64,000 nucleotides of DNA from [Mycobacterium] zoologicum (GTDB lineage: Bacteria; Actinomycetota; Actinomycetes; Mycobacteriales; Mycobacteriaceae), in contig NZ_CP083985.1 of the NCBI RefSeq assembly GCF_020172665.1, positions 3,738,711 through 3,802,710 of the forward strand, given 5' to 3'. The translations under genes and the position numbers were made by a program. Shown here in pieces: positions 15,792 through 25,252 of this stretch. Below the pieces are notes generated by a model. That model did no database searches and was not told where the DNA came from. It was given only the letters and a program-made list of their open reading frames with translations. Numbering within the stretch: the stretch's first letter is position 1; every line of letters begins with the position of its first letter.

Positions 15792-16886
15792 CTACAGCCC
15801 CAGTATTCGGCCGGCGATGATGTTCTTCTGAATCTGCGAGGTCCCGCCCATCACGCTCTGGGCACGACTGTAGAGATACGCGCTGAGCAGATCGGGGTCA
15901 TCGGTGCCGCCGACCGCCAGCGCGGCGTGCCCGACCGACTGTTCCACCCAGGTCATCAGCAGCTTGTCCAGTGATCCCTCCGGACCGTGCGAGAGCCCGT
16001 CGAGCTGCTCGGACAGCCGACGACGTACGTGCAACCGCAACATTTCGGTTTCCACTGCCGCCCAGGCTAATTCCTCGGGGACGTCGGTACCCTCGCGGCC
16101 GACTCGAGTCGCCATCTGGCGAACCAGCTTGCCGTAACGAGCCGAGTACCCCAGAGTCGACGGTTCCCGCTCATGGCCGACCACGGTCATCGCCAGCGCC
16201 CAGCCCTCCCCCGGCTCACCGACCATCTGACTCGCCGGTACCGTGGCGCCGTCGAAGAGCACCTGACCGAATTCGGTGGTGACCCCGTTGATCATCTTCA
16301 GCGGCCGTTGCTCGATGCCAGGCTGGTGCATGGAGATGATGAACGCCGAGATGCCCCGGTGCCGCGGAGCGTCCTTGTCGGTGCGGGCCAGCAGCAGGCA
16401 CCAGTCGGCGACGTCGGAGTAGCTCGTCCAGATCTTGTGCCCGTGAATGACGTAGTCATCGCCCTCGCGGGTCGCGGTGGTGGTCAGCGAGGCCAGGTCC
16501 GATCCGGCCCCGGGTTCGGAGAAGCCCTGGCACCAGCGCTGTGTTCCGTCGATCATGCCGGGCAGGAAGCGTTGCTGCAGTTCCTTACTGGCGTGGCGGC
16601 CCAGCCCGACCACCAGATAGCCCAGGCTCGGCCGCGGCGGGGCACCGGCGGCCGCCAGTTCCTCGTCGACGATGACGTCATAGACCGGGGGCAGCTCGTG
16701 GCCGCCGTATTCCTTCGGCCAGGACGCGCCGAAGAAGCCGGCCGCATACAGGGCCTGATGCCACTCGCCCTGGCGCGCCCAGTACTCGTCGTCTCCGGCG
16801 GTGGGAAAGGTGCCGGCCTGCTCGGCCAGCCAGGCCCGAAGCCGGCCGCGGAAGTCGGCTTCGTCGGGTGAGTCACGAAAGTCCAT
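15792..16886 (-). CDS. Acyl-CoA dehydrogenase (larger partner)
   Basis: A 364-residue acyl-CoA dehydrogenase with WCQGFSEPGAGSDLASL, VIHGHKIWTSYSDVADWCLL and C-terminal VMGGTSQIQKNIIAGRILGL. The N-terminus has the FGASWPKEYGG motif of bacterial long or branched chain dehydrogenases. It overlaps the upstream, shorter dehydrogenase gene by 14 bp; the two probably form a heteromeric FadE-type enzyme as inferred for the 5783/6883 pair. Confidence 0.9.
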   Translation of the reverse strand: MDFRDSPDEADFRGRLRAWLAEQAGTFPTAGDDEYWARQGEWHQALYAAGFFGASWPKEYGGHELPPVYDVIVDEELAAAGAPPRPSLGYLVVGLGRHASKELQQRFLPGMIDGTQRWCQGFSEPGAGSDLASLTTTATREGDDYVIHGHKIWTSYSDVADWCLLLARTDKDAPRHRGISAFIISMHQPGIEQRPLKMINGVTTEFGQVLFDGATVPASQMVGEPGEGWALAMTVVGHEREPSTLGYSARYGKLVRQMATRVGREGTDVPEELAWAAVETEMLRLHVRRRLSEQLDGLSHGPEGSLDKLLMTWVEQSVGHAALAVGGTDDPDLLSAYLYSRAQSVMGGTSQIQKNIIAGRILGL

Positions 16887-17778
16887 CAGCGATCTCCCTC
16901 ATCGTCACGGGCCAGAGGCCGGTCGAAGTCAGCGCGCGCCGCAGGTACACGTGCGCAAGACATTCCCAGGTGTTACCGATGCCGCCATGCACCTGTATCG
17001 CGGTCTCACAGACCGTCCGCGCGGTGCGCGCGCAATAGACCTTCGCGATACGGGCGGCGTGTACCGCCTCGGCGCCGGGGGCCTCGTCCACCGACCAGGC
17101 GGCGTGCCGCAGCACGCTCACCGACCCCTCGATCAGCGCCAGCCCTTCGGCCAGCAGGTGGGCGATGGCCTGATAGCTCCCGATCGGCTTGCCGTACTGC
17201 TCACGGATCTTGGCGTAGTCGCACGCCAGCGCATGGGCGCCGCGCGCGGTTCCGACCAGATCCGCAGACGTGGTCACCAGCGCCAGCGCCTGCCAGCGCG
17301 CGGCGTCCTCGGCGCTGAGTTCGCCGGCCGGTTTCCACGCGCCGGCCGGCTCGGCCCCGGATCTGGTCAGGTCCGCCCCGGATCGCGCGTCGCCCACCGC
17401 GGCGGTCAGCACCGCTCGGTCGCGTACCGTCACGGCCTGCGCGGCGGTGCGGGCATCGACGGCGGTCTCGTTGAACGCGGCGGTGGCCGGATCCGCACCC
17501 AGTGCCACGTGCCGACCCAGATCGTCGGCGAGCACCGGGCCGAGGAACGGCACGTCGACCAGTCCTCGTCCGAACTCCTCGGCGACGATCGCTACCTCCA
17601 CCCCCGACGCGCCATCGGACCGCAGCGAACGCCAACCTGTTTGGGCGACAGACCTTTCCAGCCTTGTCAGGCGACTCTCGTCATCGAGTTCAGCGACCGA
17701 GCCGGGCCCCAGATCGTCGGCGAGCTTGGCTGCGGCCTCCCGCAGTTGTCGCTGCTCAGCATTCAGCCGGACATCCAT
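16873..17778 (-). CDS. Acyl-CoA dehydrogenase-like (short partner)
   Basis: A 301-residue acyl-CoA dehydrogenase homologue. The flavin-contacting C-terminal part is clear (REQYGKPIGSYQAIAHLLA, QVHGGIGNTWECLAHVYLRR), whereas the middle beta-domain is largely missing. It overlaps the ligase gene upstream by 16 bp and the larger dehydrogenase downstream by 14 bp, so expression is tightly coupled. Probably the second subunit of a heteromeric acyl-CoA dehydrogenase. Confidence 0.88.
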   Translation of the reverse strand: MDVRLNAEQRQLREAAAKLADDLGPGSVAELDDESRLTRLERSVAQTGWRSLRSDGASGVEVAIVAEEFGRGLVDVPFLGPVLADDLGRHVALGADPATAAFNETAVDARTAAQAVTVRDRAVLTAAVGDARSGADLTRSGAEPAGAWKPAGELSAEDAARWQALALVTTSADLVGTARGAHALACDYAKIREQYGKPIGSYQAIAHLLAEGLALIEGSVSVLRHAAWSVDEAPGAEAVHAARIAKVYCARTARTVCETAIQVHGGIGNTWECLAHVYLRRALTSTGLWPVTMREIADGLS

Positions 17779-19187
17779 AGGCGCTCCTTCAGTAATCGAC
17801 GCAACAGCTTTCCGGATGGCAACCGGGGGATCTCGTCGACGATCACCACCCGGCGCAGACGTTTGTAGGACGCGAGGCGATCAGCCACCAGCGTCGCCAG
17901 TTCGGTATCGCTGACCGGTGCGCGCAGCGCAACCGCCGCGACGACGGCTTCCCCGTCGCACGCGTCGGGCACCCCGAACACGCCGCAGTCCGCGACGGCC
18001 GGATGCTCGTGCAGTACCGCTTCGATCTCGGCGGGGGCGACCTGAAACCCGCGGACCTTGATCATCTCTTTGCAGCGGTCGGTGATCCGCAACCAGCCGT
18101 CGTCGTCGAGATAGCCGACGTCGCCGGTGTGAAACCAGCCGTCGCGCACGACTTCCGACGTCGCCTCATCCGGAAGATAACCGGCCATCAGCGAGTCGGA
18201 CCGGGCCAGGATCTCGCCGGGGACACCGGGAGGCAGCGGCGCGCCGGTGTCTTCGGCATCGGGGGCCACCACCTGCACGTCGACCCCGGGCACCGGCCGT
18301 CCGACGGCGTCGAGGCGCGCCGTACCGGCCGTACTGCACGCGATCACCGGCAGCTCACTGGTGCCGTAGGCCGGCACGATCGGCACGCCGGTGCGCCGGG
18401 TGACCTCCTCGGCGACGACGGCCGTCACCGGGGTGGCGCCCCACACGATGAACCGCAGCGAGGACAGGTCGACCGACTCCAGATCGGGATGCGCGGCCAG
18501 CGCCAGCGCGATCGGCGCCACCGCCATTTCCACGGTGATCCGGTCGGCCTCGATCGAGCGCAACATGACGTCGACGTCGAACCGGCGATGGAGCCGCAGC
18601 CGCGCCCCCACGTGCAGGGCGGTCAGGATGTTGAGCAGGCCCAGAATGTGCGACGGCGGGGTCATCACCTGCATCCGGTCGGCCGCGGTCAGCCCCAGCG
18701 CGTCGCGCCAGTGCTGCACCGCCGCGCGTAGCGAATCATGGGTGTGCCGAACCGCTTTCGGCAGGCCGGTGGTGCCGGAGCTGAAGACCAACAGCGCGTC
18801 GGCTTCGGCGCGAGGCCGGGCATCGACCACCGACCCGACCGGGACCGCGTCGTCGAGATGGCGCATCGGCATCAGTTCGGCCAGCACCTGCTGGTCGCCG
18901 AGGGCGTACCGCGGTTCGGCCAACGACAGGGCGTGCGCCACCTCGTCGCGCTTCCAGGCGGGGCTGATCAGGGCGACGACGGCGCCGAGTCGCCAGACGG
19001 CACGGACCGCGATGACGAATTCCGGCCGGTTGGAACACATCAGCGCCACCCGGTCACCTGCGGTCACGCCGTCGGCGGCCAGGGCCGCTGCCAGCGCGTT
19101 CGCCCGTGCGTCGAGCTCCGGCAGGCTGTACTGCCGGTCCTCGAACGCAAGCAGCGCAACAGCTGACCCTGACATCCCAGACACCAT
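17763..19187 (-). CDS. Acyl-CoA synthetase (AMP-dependent ligase, FadD-type)
   Basis: A 474-residue ANL-superfamily ligase. LLVFSSGTTGLPKAVRHTH is the P-loop motif (A3), YGTSELPV the A5, DGWFHTGDVGYLDDDGWL the A7/A8 hinge and LPSGKLLRRLL carries the C-terminal catalytic Lys (A10). It activates a carboxylic acid substrate to its CoA thioester and so feeds the dehydrogenases behind it. ATG 19187 begins the operon; ATG 19175 is a possible shorter start. The island operator at 19212 lies 25 bp upstream and is shared with the divergent reductase gene. Confidence 0.92.
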   Translation of the reverse strand: MVSGMSGSAVALLAFEDRQYSLPELDARANALAAALAADGVTAGDRVALMCSNRPEFVIAVRAVWRLGAVVALISPAWKRDEVAHALSLAEPRYALGDQQVLAELMPMRHLDDAVPVGSVVDARPRAEADALLVFSSGTTGLPKAVRHTHDSLRAAVQHWRDALGLTAADRMQVMTPPSHILGLLNILTALHVGARLRLHRRFDVDVMLRSIEADRITVEMAVAPIALALAAHPDLESVDLSSLRFIVWGATPVTAVVAEEVTRRTGVPIVPAYGTSELPVIACSTAGTARLDAVGRPVPGVDVQVVAPDAEDTGAPLPPGVPGEILARSDSLMAGYLPDEATSEVVRDGWFHTGDVGYLDDDGWLRITDRCKEMIKVRGFQVAPAEIEAVLHEHPAVADCGVFGVPDACDGEAVVAAVALRAPVSDTELATLVADRLASYKRLRRVVIVDEIPRLPSGKLLRRLLKERLWMSG

Positions 19188-19211
19188 ATTGAGAAGATCC
19201 TATCGGTTTGA

Positions 19212-19226
19212 GAGAATAGTATTCTC
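19212..19226. promoter_or_regulatory. Operator-like palindrome in divergent promoter (site 5)
   Basis: GAGAATAGTATTCTC is a perfect 6-3-6 palindrome (extending with flanking bases AGAGAATAGTATTCTCT). It lies in the 71-bp gap between the ligase operon (19187, minus) and the reductase (19259, plus), so one bound dimer could control both. Confidence 0.7.
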
Positions 19227-19258
19227 TATATCGAAGAACGCAAACCAGAGGAGGCGGC

Positions 19259-20257
19259 ATGGCGGTCACCCATGTTTTCCAGCGGGCGACCGTGACCCGC
19301 ATCGTCAAGGAGACGGCCGACGCCTACACGTTCGTGCTGGCGCCCCATGAGGCGCCGTTCGCCTACCGGGCCGGTCAGTACTCGACGTTTCAGGTGCGGG
19401 TCGACGGCGAGGAGCTCTACCGGTCCTACTCGATGTCGAGCGCCCCGGAGACCGACACCGAACTGATGACCACGATCAAGCGGGTTCCCGGCGGTCGGGT
19501 GTCGAACTGGTTGCTGGACAACGTCGCCGAAGGCGACGAGTTGACCATGACGCGGGCGGCCGGCACGTTCTGCCTGGATTCCTCGGACGCTCCGCTGCTG
19601 GGTTTCTCCGGCGGCAGCGGGATCACGCCCATCCTGTCGCTGGCCAAGAGCGCACTGGCCACCACCGAGCGCAGCGTGCGGCTGCTGGTCGCCGACCGGG
19701 ACGCCTCGGCGGCGATCTTCGATGACGCCCTGACCGAGCTCGCCGACCGCTACCCGGGCCGGCTGTCGGTGCAGCGGCATCGTGACGACACCGACGGGCT
19801 GCTGGACGCGGCCGCCGTCGCCGCATTCGCCGGCGACGACACCGGGGCCGACTGCTACCTGTGCGGCCCGGAAGGATTCATGGCGGTGGTGCGGGGGGCC
19901 TGGCCGGGTCCGGGCCGGCTGTTCATCGAGGATTTCGACACCACGGCCGCCCCGGCACCCGCAGCGCCATCGGCAGCCGAGGTGAGCGGAACGGTGACGA
20001 TCCACCTCGGGCGAAAGACCGCTTCGGTGCCCCGGGTCGCCGGCGAGACCCTGCTGCAGAGCGCGCGGCGGGCCGGGCTGGCGCCGCCGTTCTCCTGCGA
20101 AGCAGGCAACTGCGGGACCTGCATCGCCCACATCAGCGAGGGCTGCGCCACGATGATCGCCAACACCGCACTGGACGACGACGAGATCGCCGACGGCTAC
20201 ATACTCACGTGCCAGGGCGTGCCGGAGGGCGGCTCGATCACGGTGGACTATGAGTGA
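19259..20257 (+). CDS. Ferredoxin-NAD(P)H reductase with C-terminal [2Fe-2S] (KshB-like)
   Basis: A 332-residue oxygenase reductase. Order: FAD domain with YRSYSMSSAP (RxYS) near residue 59, NAD domain with GFSGGSGITPILS and YLCGPEGFM, then a plant-type [2Fe-2S] domain with CEAGNCGTC and a final Cys in ILTCQG. This matches the KshB/HsaB-like class that delivers electrons to Rieske oxygenases. GAGGAGGCGGC precedes the ATG. It is the only such reductase in the window, so it is the likely common electron source for the oxygenases at 2552 and 25249 and perhaps 61984. Confidence 0.92.
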   Translation: MAVTHVFQRATVTRIVKETADAYTFVLAPHEAPFAYRAGQYSTFQVRVDGEELYRSYSMSSAPETDTELMTTIKRVPGGRVSNWLLDNVAEGDELTMTRAAGTFCLDSSDAPLLGFSGGSGITPILSLAKSALATTERSVRLLVADRDASAAIFDDALTELADRYPGRLSVQRHRDDTDGLLDAAAVAAFAGDDTGADCYLCGPEGFMAVVRGAWPGPGRLFIEDFDTTAAPAPAAPSAAEVSGTVTIHLGRKTASVPRVAGETLLQSARRAGLAPPFSCEAGNCGTCIAHISEGCATMIANTALDDDEIADGYILTCQGVPEGGSITVDYE

Positions 20258-21682
20258 TTACGCGACCCCGTACCCCAGCGTGCTCTTGGTCTCCAGGTAT
20301 TCATCGAATCCGGCGTCACTCCACTCGCGGCCGTTGCCGCTGCGCTTGTAGCCGCCGAACGGCGCGTTCAAATCGAAGGCGTGGTTGATCGTCACCCAGC
20401 CGGCCCGGATCCGGCTCGCCACCCCCCGCGCCACGTCGAGATCGGCGCCGGAGACGTAACCGGCCAGACCGTATTCGGTGTCGTTCGCGATCTCGACCGC
20501 CTCGTCGATGTCGTCGTAACCGAGGATGCACAGCACCGGCCCGAAGATCTCCTCCCGCGCAATCGTCATGTCGTTCTTGACGTTTGCGAAAACCGTCGGC
20601 CGCACGTAGTAGCCGGCGTCCAGCCCGTCGGGACGGCCCGGCCCGCCGGCGGCGACCGTCGCCCCCTCGGCGATGCCCTTCTCGATCAGCGACTGCACCT
20701 TGGTGAACTGTGCGGCCGAGGCCACCGGTCCGATGGCCTTGTCGTCCTCGGGATCGCCCACCGCAACCTGCCCGGCCACCGCGTGCGCGATCGCGATGGC
20801 CTCGTCCATCCGCGAGTTCGGCACCAGCATGCGCGACGGCGCATTACAGCTCTGCCCGGAGTTGGGCATCATGCCGGCCACCCCGGCGGTCACGCTGTCG
20901 ACGAATGCGTCGTCGTCCAGCACGATGTTGGCACTCTTGCCGCCGAGCTCCTGGGTCACCCGCTTCACCGTGGCCGCGGCGTTCTCGGCCACCGCAACGC
21001 CGGCGCGGGTCGACCCGGTGAACGACACCATGTCGATGTCGGGGTGTTGCGCCAGCGCCACCCCCACGCCGGGCCCGTCGCCGTTGACCATGTTGTAGAC
21101 CCCGGCCGGGACGCCCGCGGCAGCCATGATCTCGGTGAAGACGTAGGCCGAGAACGGCGCCACCTCAGAGGGTTTGAGCACCATGGTGCAGCCGGTCGCC
21201 AGCGCCGGGTAGACCTTCACCGCGATCTGGTTCAACGGCCAGTTCCACGGCGTGATCAGCCCGCACACCCCGATCGGCTCGCGGGTCACCAGCGTCTCCC
21301 CGCGCTGCTGGGTGAACGAGAAGTTCTTCAGCACGTCGATGGCGGTGACCAGATGGCCCATCCCGAGCTGCACCTGCGCCCCGGCGGCCAGTGCGGGTGG
21401 GGCGCCCATCTCCTCGTGCACCGCGTCGGCCAGATCGCCGCTGCGCCGCTGGTATTCGGCCAGGATCGCCTGCAACAGCTCCAGGCGTTCGGCGCGACTG
21501 CTCTGCGACCAGGTTCCGAAGGCCCGGCGTGCCGCGGCGACCGCGCGGTCGACGTCGGCCGCCGAGCCCAGGGCGATCTTCCCGGCGACCTTTTCGGTGG
21601 CCGGGTTCTCCACGTCGAGGATCTGCGTCTGGGCCGGGTCCACCCACTGGCCGTCGATGTAGAACTTGAGGTATTCGCGCAT
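20258..21682 (-). CDS. NAD(P)-dependent aldehyde dehydrogenase
   Basis: A 474-residue aldehyde dehydrogenase. PWNWPLNQIAVKVYPALATG, FTGSTRAG, VTQELGGKSAN (catalytic Glu) and NSGQSCNAPSRM (catalytic Cys) are all present; length is standard. ATG 21682 is preceded by AAGGAG and shares one base with the SDR stop (TGATG). The upstream extension of this frame is spurious. It is the last gene of the six-gene operon 27485-20258; an aldehyde made by monooxygenase or TauD chemistry is the likely substrate. Confidence 0.93.
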   Translation of the reverse strand: MREYLKFYIDGQWVDPAQTQILDVENPATEKVAGKIALGSAADVDRAVAAARRAFGTWSQSSRAERLELLQAILAEYQRRSGDLADAVHEEMGAPPALAAGAQVQLGMGHLVTAIDVLKNFSFTQQRGETLVTREPIGVCGLITPWNWPLNQIAVKVYPALATGCTMVLKPSEVAPFSAYVFTEIMAAAGVPAGVYNMVNGDGPGVGVALAQHPDIDMVSFTGSTRAGVAVAENAAATVKRVTQELGGKSANIVLDDDAFVDSVTAGVAGMMPNSGQSCNAPSRMLVPNSRMDEAIAIAHAVAGQVAVGDPEDDKAIGPVASAAQFTKVQSLIEKGIAEGATVAAGGPGRPDGLDAGYYVRPTVFANVKNDMTIAREEIFGPVLCILGYDDIDEAVEIANDTEYGLAGYVSGADLDVARGVASRIRAGWVTINHAFDLNAPFGGYKRSGNGREWSDAGFDEYLETKSTLGYGVA

Positions 21683-22584
21683 CACAACTCTCCTTCTGAG
21701 GTGGCCATACCGAAGCTGTACCGGATGTGGTCGGCGTGCCCGTCGGGCACCACCGGGAAGATCACCGGCGCGTGCACATCCCGGATCTGCTCGATCCGCT
21801 CGCCCACCTGTTCGATGGTCCACGACGGCTGATACACCCCGGGACTCTCCACGACCGCTGCCCGGGCGATCCGGCCCACCAGAGCGATCAGCACTTCGCC
21901 CGTCACCGAACAGGATTCGTGCGCCAGCCAGCCGACCGCGGGCGCGGCCAACTCGGGCTCCATCGGCGGGTAGCCGGAGGTGTCGATCCCCTCGGCCATC
22001 CTCGTCACCGCGGCCGGAACGATCACGTTGCATTTCACCCCCGCCGCGGCGCCTTCGAGCGCAACGACGTTGTTGAACCCGATCAGCCCGGCCTTGGCGG
22101 CGGCGTAGTTGGCCACGCCGACATTGCCGTAGAGCCCGCCGATCGAGGAGGTCAGCACGATACGACCGTAACCCGCGTCACACAGCATCGGAAAGGCCGG
22201 GCGCACGACGTGGAACGCGCCGCGCAGGTGGACGTCGAGGACGGCCTCGAAGTCGGCGTAGCTCAGCTCCCGCAACGACCCCCTCCGGACGTTGCCGGCA
22301 TTGTGGATCACGATGTCCAGCCGGCCGTAGGCCTGTACCGCCGCGGCGATGATCGCCTGACCACCTTCGGGGGTGGCGACCGACGCGTCGCTCGCCACCG
22401 CGTGCCCGCCGGCGGCGGTGATCCCGCGAACCACGGCGTCGGCCGGCTCGGCGTCGCAGTCGTTGACCACCACCCGCGCCCCGCGGGACGCCAGCAGTTC
22501 GGCGTAAGCGCGGCCCAGTCCCCGCCCGGCGCCGGTGACGACGGCCACCCGGCCGTCGAAGTTCAGCGGGTGCGTCTCGCTCAA
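21682..22584 (-). CDS. SDR dehydrogenase (17beta-HSD4/MFE-2-like)
   Basis: A 300-residue short-chain dehydrogenase: VVTGAGRGLGRAYAELLASRG (cofactor motif, residues 14-30), HNAGN, LTSSIGG and YAAAK (catalytic Tyr/Lys). The GLGRAYA pattern and C-terminal extension resemble the 3-hydroxyacyl-CoA dehydrogenase domain of multifunctional enzyme 2. It overlaps the TauD gene by 4 bp and the aldehyde dehydrogenase by 1 bp. Likely oxidises a 3-hydroxyacyl-CoA or ring alcohol. Confidence 0.88.
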   Translation of the reverse strand: MSETHPLNFDGRVAVVTGAGRGLGRAYAELLASRGARVVVNDCDAEPADAVVRGITAAGGHAVASDASVATPEGGQAIIAAAVQAYGRLDIVIHNAGNVRRGSLRELSYADFEAVLDVHLRGAFHVVRPAFPMLCDAGYGRIVLTSSIGGLYGNVGVANYAAAKAGLIGFNNVVALEGAAAGVKCNVIVPAAVTRMAEGIDTSGYPPMEPELAAPAVGWLAHESCSVTGEVLIALVGRIARAAVVESPGVYQPSWTIEQVGERIEQIRDVHAPVIFPVVPDGHADHIRYSFGMATSEGEL

Positions 22585-23408
22585 GCGAACGGTTCCTCAC
22601 CGGCGAGTTTGGTGCGGCGCAGCATCCGACCCGACGCCGGGTCATAGGGCAGCGCCCGGTGCATGGTGCCGGTGTTGTCCCACATGACCAGATCGCCGAC
22701 CGACCACCGGTGCCGGTAGACGAACTGCGGCTGGGTGGCCCAGTCCCGCAACCGCACCAGGGTTCTGGTGCTCTGGGCATAGTCCATCCCGACGATGTCG
22801 CTCGCGGTGCAGCCCAGGATCAGCGAGCGCCGGCCGGAGCGGTGCGCCCACACCACCGGCAGCTCGCGCTGTCCGATCGCCATCATCTGTTGCAGCGTCG
22901 CGAACTCCGGTTCGGGGTCGTAGTAGAGCAGGGAGTTCCACGCCGAATGCATCGCCCGCAACGAGCCCAGCTGCTGCTTGTCGTCGTCGGGCAGATCGTC
23001 GTAGGCGGCGTAGGTGTTGCAGAACTCGGTGTCGCCACCGCCGTCGGCGGGCAACACCTTGCTGCACAGCAGGGACGCCAGGATCGGCACCTCGTTCATG
23101 GTGCCGTCCAGGTGCCAGTAGAACGATCCCTTGAGGTAGTCGGCCTGCTTGTTGACGGTGGTGTCGAGGGTAACGTCGTAGACGGCCTCGCCGTCACGTT
23201 CAGGCGCCAGCGTGCCCAGTGTTTCGGTGAACGCGACCTGCTCGTCGTCGGAAAAGCCGATCTTCGGGAACACCAGAACGCCGCGCTGCTCCAGTAGTTC
23301 CCGGATCGCCCCGGCATGGTCGCCGCTCAGCAGCGCGGCCTTGTCGGCGATGACCTCGGTGGCGATCCGGGGGGTGAGGTCACGGGTGGTCAACGTCATC
23401 GTCGTCAT
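22581..23408 (-). CDS. TauD/TfdA-type Fe(II)/2-oxoglutarate dioxygenase
   Basis: A 275-residue TauD-fold enzyme. The facial triad is visible as WHLDGT (His, Asp) and TMHRALPYD (distal His); RRTKLAGEEP carries the Arg for 2-oxoglutarate. It would hydroxylate or oxidatively cleave a small carboxylate, ether, sulfonate or similar substrate. It overlaps both neighbours by 4 bp. A paralogue, 60774-61619, lies in the second catabolic module. ATG 23399 is a possible shorter start. Confidence 0.9.
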   Translation of the reverse strand: MTTMTLTTRDLTPRIATEVIADKAALLSGDHAGAIRELLEQRGVLVFPKIGFSDDEQVAFTETLGTLAPERDGEAVYDVTLDTTVNKQADYLKGSFYWHLDGTMNEVPILASLLCSKVLPADGGGDTEFCNTYAAYDDLPDDDKQQLGSLRAMHSAWNSLLYYDPEPEFATLQQMMAIGQRELPVVWAHRSGRRSLILGCTASDIVGMDYAQSTRTLVRLRDWATQPQFVYRHRWSVGDLVMWDNTGTMHRALPYDPASGRMLRRTKLAGEEPFA

Positions 23409-25252
23409 GGGCGCAGTTCCAAACCTTTCATGTCACCCGCAGCGCGCCAGTCGCGCAGCAGATCATCGAACGCATAGAAGCCGGGGCTGTAGGTCTCGCC
23501 CAGGAACGAGCGGCTGGCCTCGCCGAATCCACGACCCTCGTTGTTGTAATAGCCTGGCGTGCAAGACAAGTCGAACGCCGTATTGTCGAATGCCAGCTCC
23601 CGGATGGTGTTGACCCAGTCGTTCTGCCCCTCCTCGCTGGGCTCGACGACCGCCGCTTCCCGTTTGAGAGCCTCGGCGATGATGTAGGCGATGTGCTCGG
23701 CCTGCTGCTCGAACATCGCGGTGGTGTTGGCCGAGACGCCCCCCTGGATGAAGCCGGTGTGGAACTGGTTGGGGAACCCGCGGCTGGTCATCCCGTGCAG
23801 GGTCGCGAACCCGTCACGCCAGTGGTCGAACAGCGACACCCCGTCGCGGCCTTCGATGACGTCGATCGCATACCGGCGGCTGATCTCCGTGGAGATCTCG
23901 AAACCACTGGCGAAGATGACGCAGTCGACCTCGTACTCGACACCGCCCGCGACAATGCCTTTCTCCGTGAGCCTTTCGACACCCTTGGATTCGGCCACGT
24001 CGACCAGCGTGACGTTGGGCCGATTGAACGCCGGTAGGTAGGTGTCGCTGGAGGTCGGCCGCTTGCACATGAACCGGTAGTAGGGTTTGAGCGCCTCAGC
24101 GGTCTGCGGGTCCTCGACGATGTCGGCGATGCGGCGGCGCAGCCGCTCCATGATCTTGTAGTCCTCCTCCTCCCGCATCGCCATGATCTCCTCGACACCG
24201 AGCGCCGTCGGGTCGGGGCTGGCACCGATCCGGGCGGTCAGGTTGCGCCCCAACTCGGTCCAGAAGTCGCACACCATGTCGGGGGCGTCGAACACCACGC
24301 CTTCGAACGGCGACCAGCGGTGGAAGTTGCGCTTGCGTTCGGCCTGCCAGCCCGGCTGCAGCGACGCAGCCCACTGCGGGTCGGTGGGCTCGTTGCCTCG
24401 GAAGTCCACCGACGACGGCGTGCGCTGGAAGACGTAGAGCTGTTTGGCATCCCGACCCAGATGCGGGACCAGTTGCACACCGGTCGCGCCGGTGCCGACC
24501 AGAGCCACCCGCTTGTCGGCCAGCTTGTCCATGCCCCCGTCGGCGTCACCGCCGGTGTAGTCGTAGTCCCAGCGGGCCGAGTGGAAGACGTGGCCGCCGG
24601 CGTCCATGAAGTCCTTGATGCCCGCGATACCGGGCAATTTGGGCCGGTTGTAGGAGCCCTGCGCCATCACCACGAAACGCGCCCGCAGGTCGTCACCCCG
24701 GTTCGTCGTCAGCTGCCAGCGCTTGACCTCCTCGTCCCAACAGGCGGTGCGCACCTGGGTCGAGAAGATCGCCCCGTCATAGAGGCCGAAGTGCTTCCCG
24801 ATGTTCTGGCAATGCGCGAAAATCTCCGCGCCGTCGGCGAACTTCTTGGACGGGATGAAGTCGAGCTCTTCGAGCATGGGGATGTAGCAGTACGCGTCGT
24901 TGTCACATTGGATTCCGGGGAAGCGGTTCCAGTACCAGACGCCGCCGAAGTCGCCGCCCATCTCGATCACCCGCACGTCGGCCACGCCGGCCTTCTTCAG
25001 GTAGGCGCCGGCGAGCAGTCCGGCGATGCCACCGCCGAGGACCACCACCTCGATGTCGGCATCGATGGGTTCACGCGGAGTCACCGGGGTGTATGGATCG
25101 ACCTCGGCGAACTCGACGAAATCATCCTTGAGTTCGAGGTACTGACTCGAGCCCTCGGGGCGAATGCGTTTGGCCCGCTCTGCGGCGTACTTGCTTCGCA
25201 GCGCATCGATATCGATGTCCTCAGGTGTGCTGCTCGGGGCGCAGTCGGTCAT
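23405..25252 (-). CDS. Baeyer-Villiger-type flavin monooxygenase
   Basis: A 615-residue class B flavoprotein monooxygenase with two dinucleotide motifs (GGGIAG near residue 73 and GTGATG near 254) and the fingerprint GHVFHSARWD between them (G-x3-H-x3-W-D; the initial Phe is not kept). The long N-terminal arm and length match cyclopentadecanone- and steroid-type monooxygenases, larger than the 540-residue cyclohexanone enzymes. It would insert oxygen beside a ketone to give an ester or lactone, which the amidohydrolases could then open. It overlaps its neighbours by 4 bp on each side. Confidence 0.9.
   Translation of the reverse strand: MTDCAPSSTPEDIDIDALRSKYAAERAKRIRPEGSSQYLELKDDFVEFAEVDPYTPVTPREPIDADIEVVVLGGGIAGLLAGAYLKKAGVADVRVIEMGGDFGGVWYWNRFPGIQCDNDAYCYIPMLEELDFIPSKKFADGAEIFAHCQNIGKHFGLYDGAIFSTQVRTACWDEEVKRWQLTTNRGDDLRARFVVMAQGSYNRPKLPGIAGIKDFMDAGGHVFHSARWDYDYTGGDADGGMDKLADKRVALVGTGATGVQLVPHLGRDAKQLYVFQRTPSSVDFRGNEPTDPQWAASLQPGWQAERKRNFHRWSPFEGVVFDAPDMVCDFWTELGRNLTARIGASPDPTALGVEEIMAMREEEDYKIMERLRRRIADIVEDPQTAEALKPYYRFMCKRPTSSDTYLPAFNRPNVTLVDVAESKGVERLTEKGIVAGGVEYEVDCVIFASGFEISTEISRRYAIDVIEGRDGVSLFDHWRDGFATLHGMTSRGFPNQFHTGFIQGGVSANTTAMFEQQAEHIAYIIAEALKREAAVVEPSEEGQNDWVNTIRELAFDNTAFDLSCTPGYYNNEGRGFGEASRSFLGETYSPGFYAFDDLLRDWRAAGDMKGLELRP

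Noticed and set aside
20258..22033. Longer start for the aldehyde dehydrogenase frame (591 codons)
   Set aside because: The added part is antisense-free but overlaps the SDR coding region out of frame and lacks homology; ATG 21682 has AAGGAG upstream.
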